A DNA stretch of 64,000 nucleotides from positions 3,782,001-3,846,000 of the forward strand of contig NZ_VFMX01000001.1 in NCBI RefSeq assembly GCF_006715285.1, in the 5' to 3' direction. A model generated the notes under the pieces. The model saw nothing but the letters and a program-made list of their open reading frames with translations. It made no database searches and was not told the origin of the DNA. The position numbers were made by a program, and so were the translations under genes. The DNA comes from Arthrobacter sp. SLBN-83. GTDB taxonomy: Bacteria; Actinomycetota; Actinomycetes; Actinomycetales; Micrococcaceae. Numbering within the stretch: position 1 is the first letter of the stretch; every line of letters begins with the position of its first letter. Below are positions 63,137 through 64,000 of the stretch, piece after piece.

Positions 63137-64000
63137 TCAGAACCAGTCGCCATCGGCATAGGCGCTGCGGACGTGGGCGCGGAGGTACTCGCCCACCACT
63201 GCGGCCCCAAGATCGCCCACCTCGGGCGCCACCACGCGGCCATCCACGCGCCGCGCCATGCGCTGGATGAACCGTTCCAAGCCGGGGTCGGTTCCCAAGC
63301 GGAAAAAGGTGGTCTGGGCCCCCATGCGGCCAAGCCGGTCCAGTTCCCCGATGGTGGCCCGGATGGTCTCGGCATCCGGCGGCCAGTTGAACCAGGAGTC
63401 CCCGTCGGGCAGCAGGTGCGCTGTGGGTTCGCCGTCCGTGACCACCAGCAGGACGGGCTGCATGGACGGGTGCTGGCGGAAGAAGCGGCCCGCCAGCAGC
63501 AGGCCGTGATGCAGGTTGGTTCCCTGTTCGCGCAGGGCTGGCAGCGCTGTCAGTTCGCCAATGTCCATGGACTGCGCGTAGCGGCCGAACGTGATCAGCT
63601 GCAACCGGTCGCCGCGGAAGCGGGTGGACACCAGGTGGTGAAGCGCAAGCGCCGTCCGTTTCATGGGAACCCACCGCCCCTCGGCGGCCATGGAGAAGGA
63701 CACGTCCACCAGCAGGGCAACGGCGGCCTGGGTCCGGGCTTCCGTCTCCGCTACTTCGATATCGTCCACCGCAAGCCGCAGTCCGCGGGCCGGGTCGCCG
63801 CCGTCGGCCATGGTCCGCCGGATGGCGTTGGTCATGGTGCGGGTGACGTCCCAGGGCTCGGCGTCGCCGAACTCCCACTGCCTGCTGGACCCGGTCAGTT
63901 CACCCGCGGCCCCTGCCATCCTGGTGTCCCGGCTGCCCTGCCGCCCGGACAGCTGCCTGGCAGCGTCGCGCAGCAGCGACTTTCCCAGCCGGCGCATCGC
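63137..64000 (-). CDS. VWA domain-containing protein, 5' end outside the window
   Basis: The visible C-terminal 286 or so residues form a von Willebrand A domain with a complete MIDAS: DVSFSMAAEG, then Thr in REQGTNLHHG and Asp in VVTDGEPTAH. An upstream basic region (KSLLRDAARQLSGRQGSRDTR) continues to the right edge. Relatives of this kind are longer and often lie next to an AAA+ MoxR or Mg-chelatase-like ATPase, so I treat this as a partial gene rather than one starting at the Met near 63997. Confidence 0.8.
   Translation of the reverse strand, partial: AMRRLGKSLLRDAARQLSGRQGSRDTRMAGAAGELTGSSRQWEFGDAEPWDVTRTMTNAIRRTMADGGDPARGLRLAVDDIEVAETEARTQAAVALLVDVSFSMAAEGRWVPMKRTALALHHLVSTRFRGDRLQLITFGRYAQSMDIGELTALPALREQGTNLHHGLLLAGRFFRQHPSMQPVLLVVTDGEPTAHLLPDGDSWFNWPPDAETIRATIGELDRLGRMGAQTTFFRLGTDPGLERFIQRMARRVDGRVVAPEVGDLGAAVVGEYLRAHVRSAYADGDWF

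Noticed and set aside
63137..63997. VWA gene as complete, starting at the ATG near 63997
   Set aside because: The protein begins in the middle of a basic conserved-looking region with no ribosome-binding site visible before the window ends; it is more likely truncated by the edge.

Overview
The window is a gene-dense, high-GC stretch of a chromosome from an actinobacterium of the Micrococcaceae, most likely Arthrobacter or Pseudarthrobacter. The evidence is the gene order: tal-pgi-zwf-opcA-pgl, gap-pgk-tpiA-secG, uvrC-rapZ-yvcK-whiA, and polA-rpsA-coaE-uvrB. Actinobacterial signature genes such as rbpA, opcA and whiA are also present. I see 55 complete protein genes and one cut by the right edge. 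I see no rRNA, tRNA, CRISPR array, insertion sequence or prophage.

Layout. 1-6.1 kb (+): a pentose-phosphate operon (tal, pgi, zwf, opcA, pgl). 6.05-10.9 kb (-): rbpA, the lower-glycolysis operon gap-pgk-tpiA-secG, and an Mn-type superoxide dismutase. 11-20.5 kb (-): uvrA, a HAD phosphatase, a PlsC-type acyltransferase, uvrC, rapZ, yvcK and whiA. 20.5-24.5 kb (-): a heterodimeric ABC exporter with a short GntR regulator. 24.6-32.5 kb: a methyltransferase, a DUF3516-type helicase, a GNAT enzyme, an S33 peptidase, an MFS transporter and a TerC-family exporter behind a yybP-ykoY-type (Mn2+) riboswitch. 32.8-34.1 kb: a sugar-binding lipoprotein with no permease genes beside it and a LacI-type operator. 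34.2-46.2 kb: uvrB, the coaE-GrpB fusion, rpsA, an Eis-like acetyltransferase and polA, with small genes between. 46.2-53 kb: a RibD-C reductase, a Pit phosphate transporter, uncharacterised genes, and a KdpDE-like two-component pair without kdp transport genes. 53-64 kb: a YciO/Sua5 protein, a stand-alone LigD-type polymerase domain, HrpB, two small membrane proteins behind paired palindromes, a flavin reductase, a 5'-3' exonuclease, a beta-propeller protein, a second RibD-C protein and a partial VWA protein.

How the parts work together. The left end makes NADPH and pentoses and feeds lower glycolysis; the rapZ-yvcK-whiA cluster links metabolism to cell wall and division control. DNA repair is heavily represented: uvrA, uvrB, uvrC, polA, a 5' nuclease and a LigD-type polymerase. 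The uvrA promoter carries a likely SOS box. At least nine genes, including all three uvr genes, show a TANNNT box exactly six bases before ATG or GTG with no Shine-Dalgarno sequence, the layout of leaderless mRNAs.

The most interesting observations are the Mn2+ riboswitch with a competing hairpin before the TerC gene, a perfect 16-bp terminator-like stem for the pentose-phosphate operon inside the opposing rbpA coding sequence, the leaderless promoter set, the N-terminally reduced orphan KdpD, and the paired MarR-like palindromes before two small membrane proteins. I found no clear candidate for an entirely new multi-gene system.
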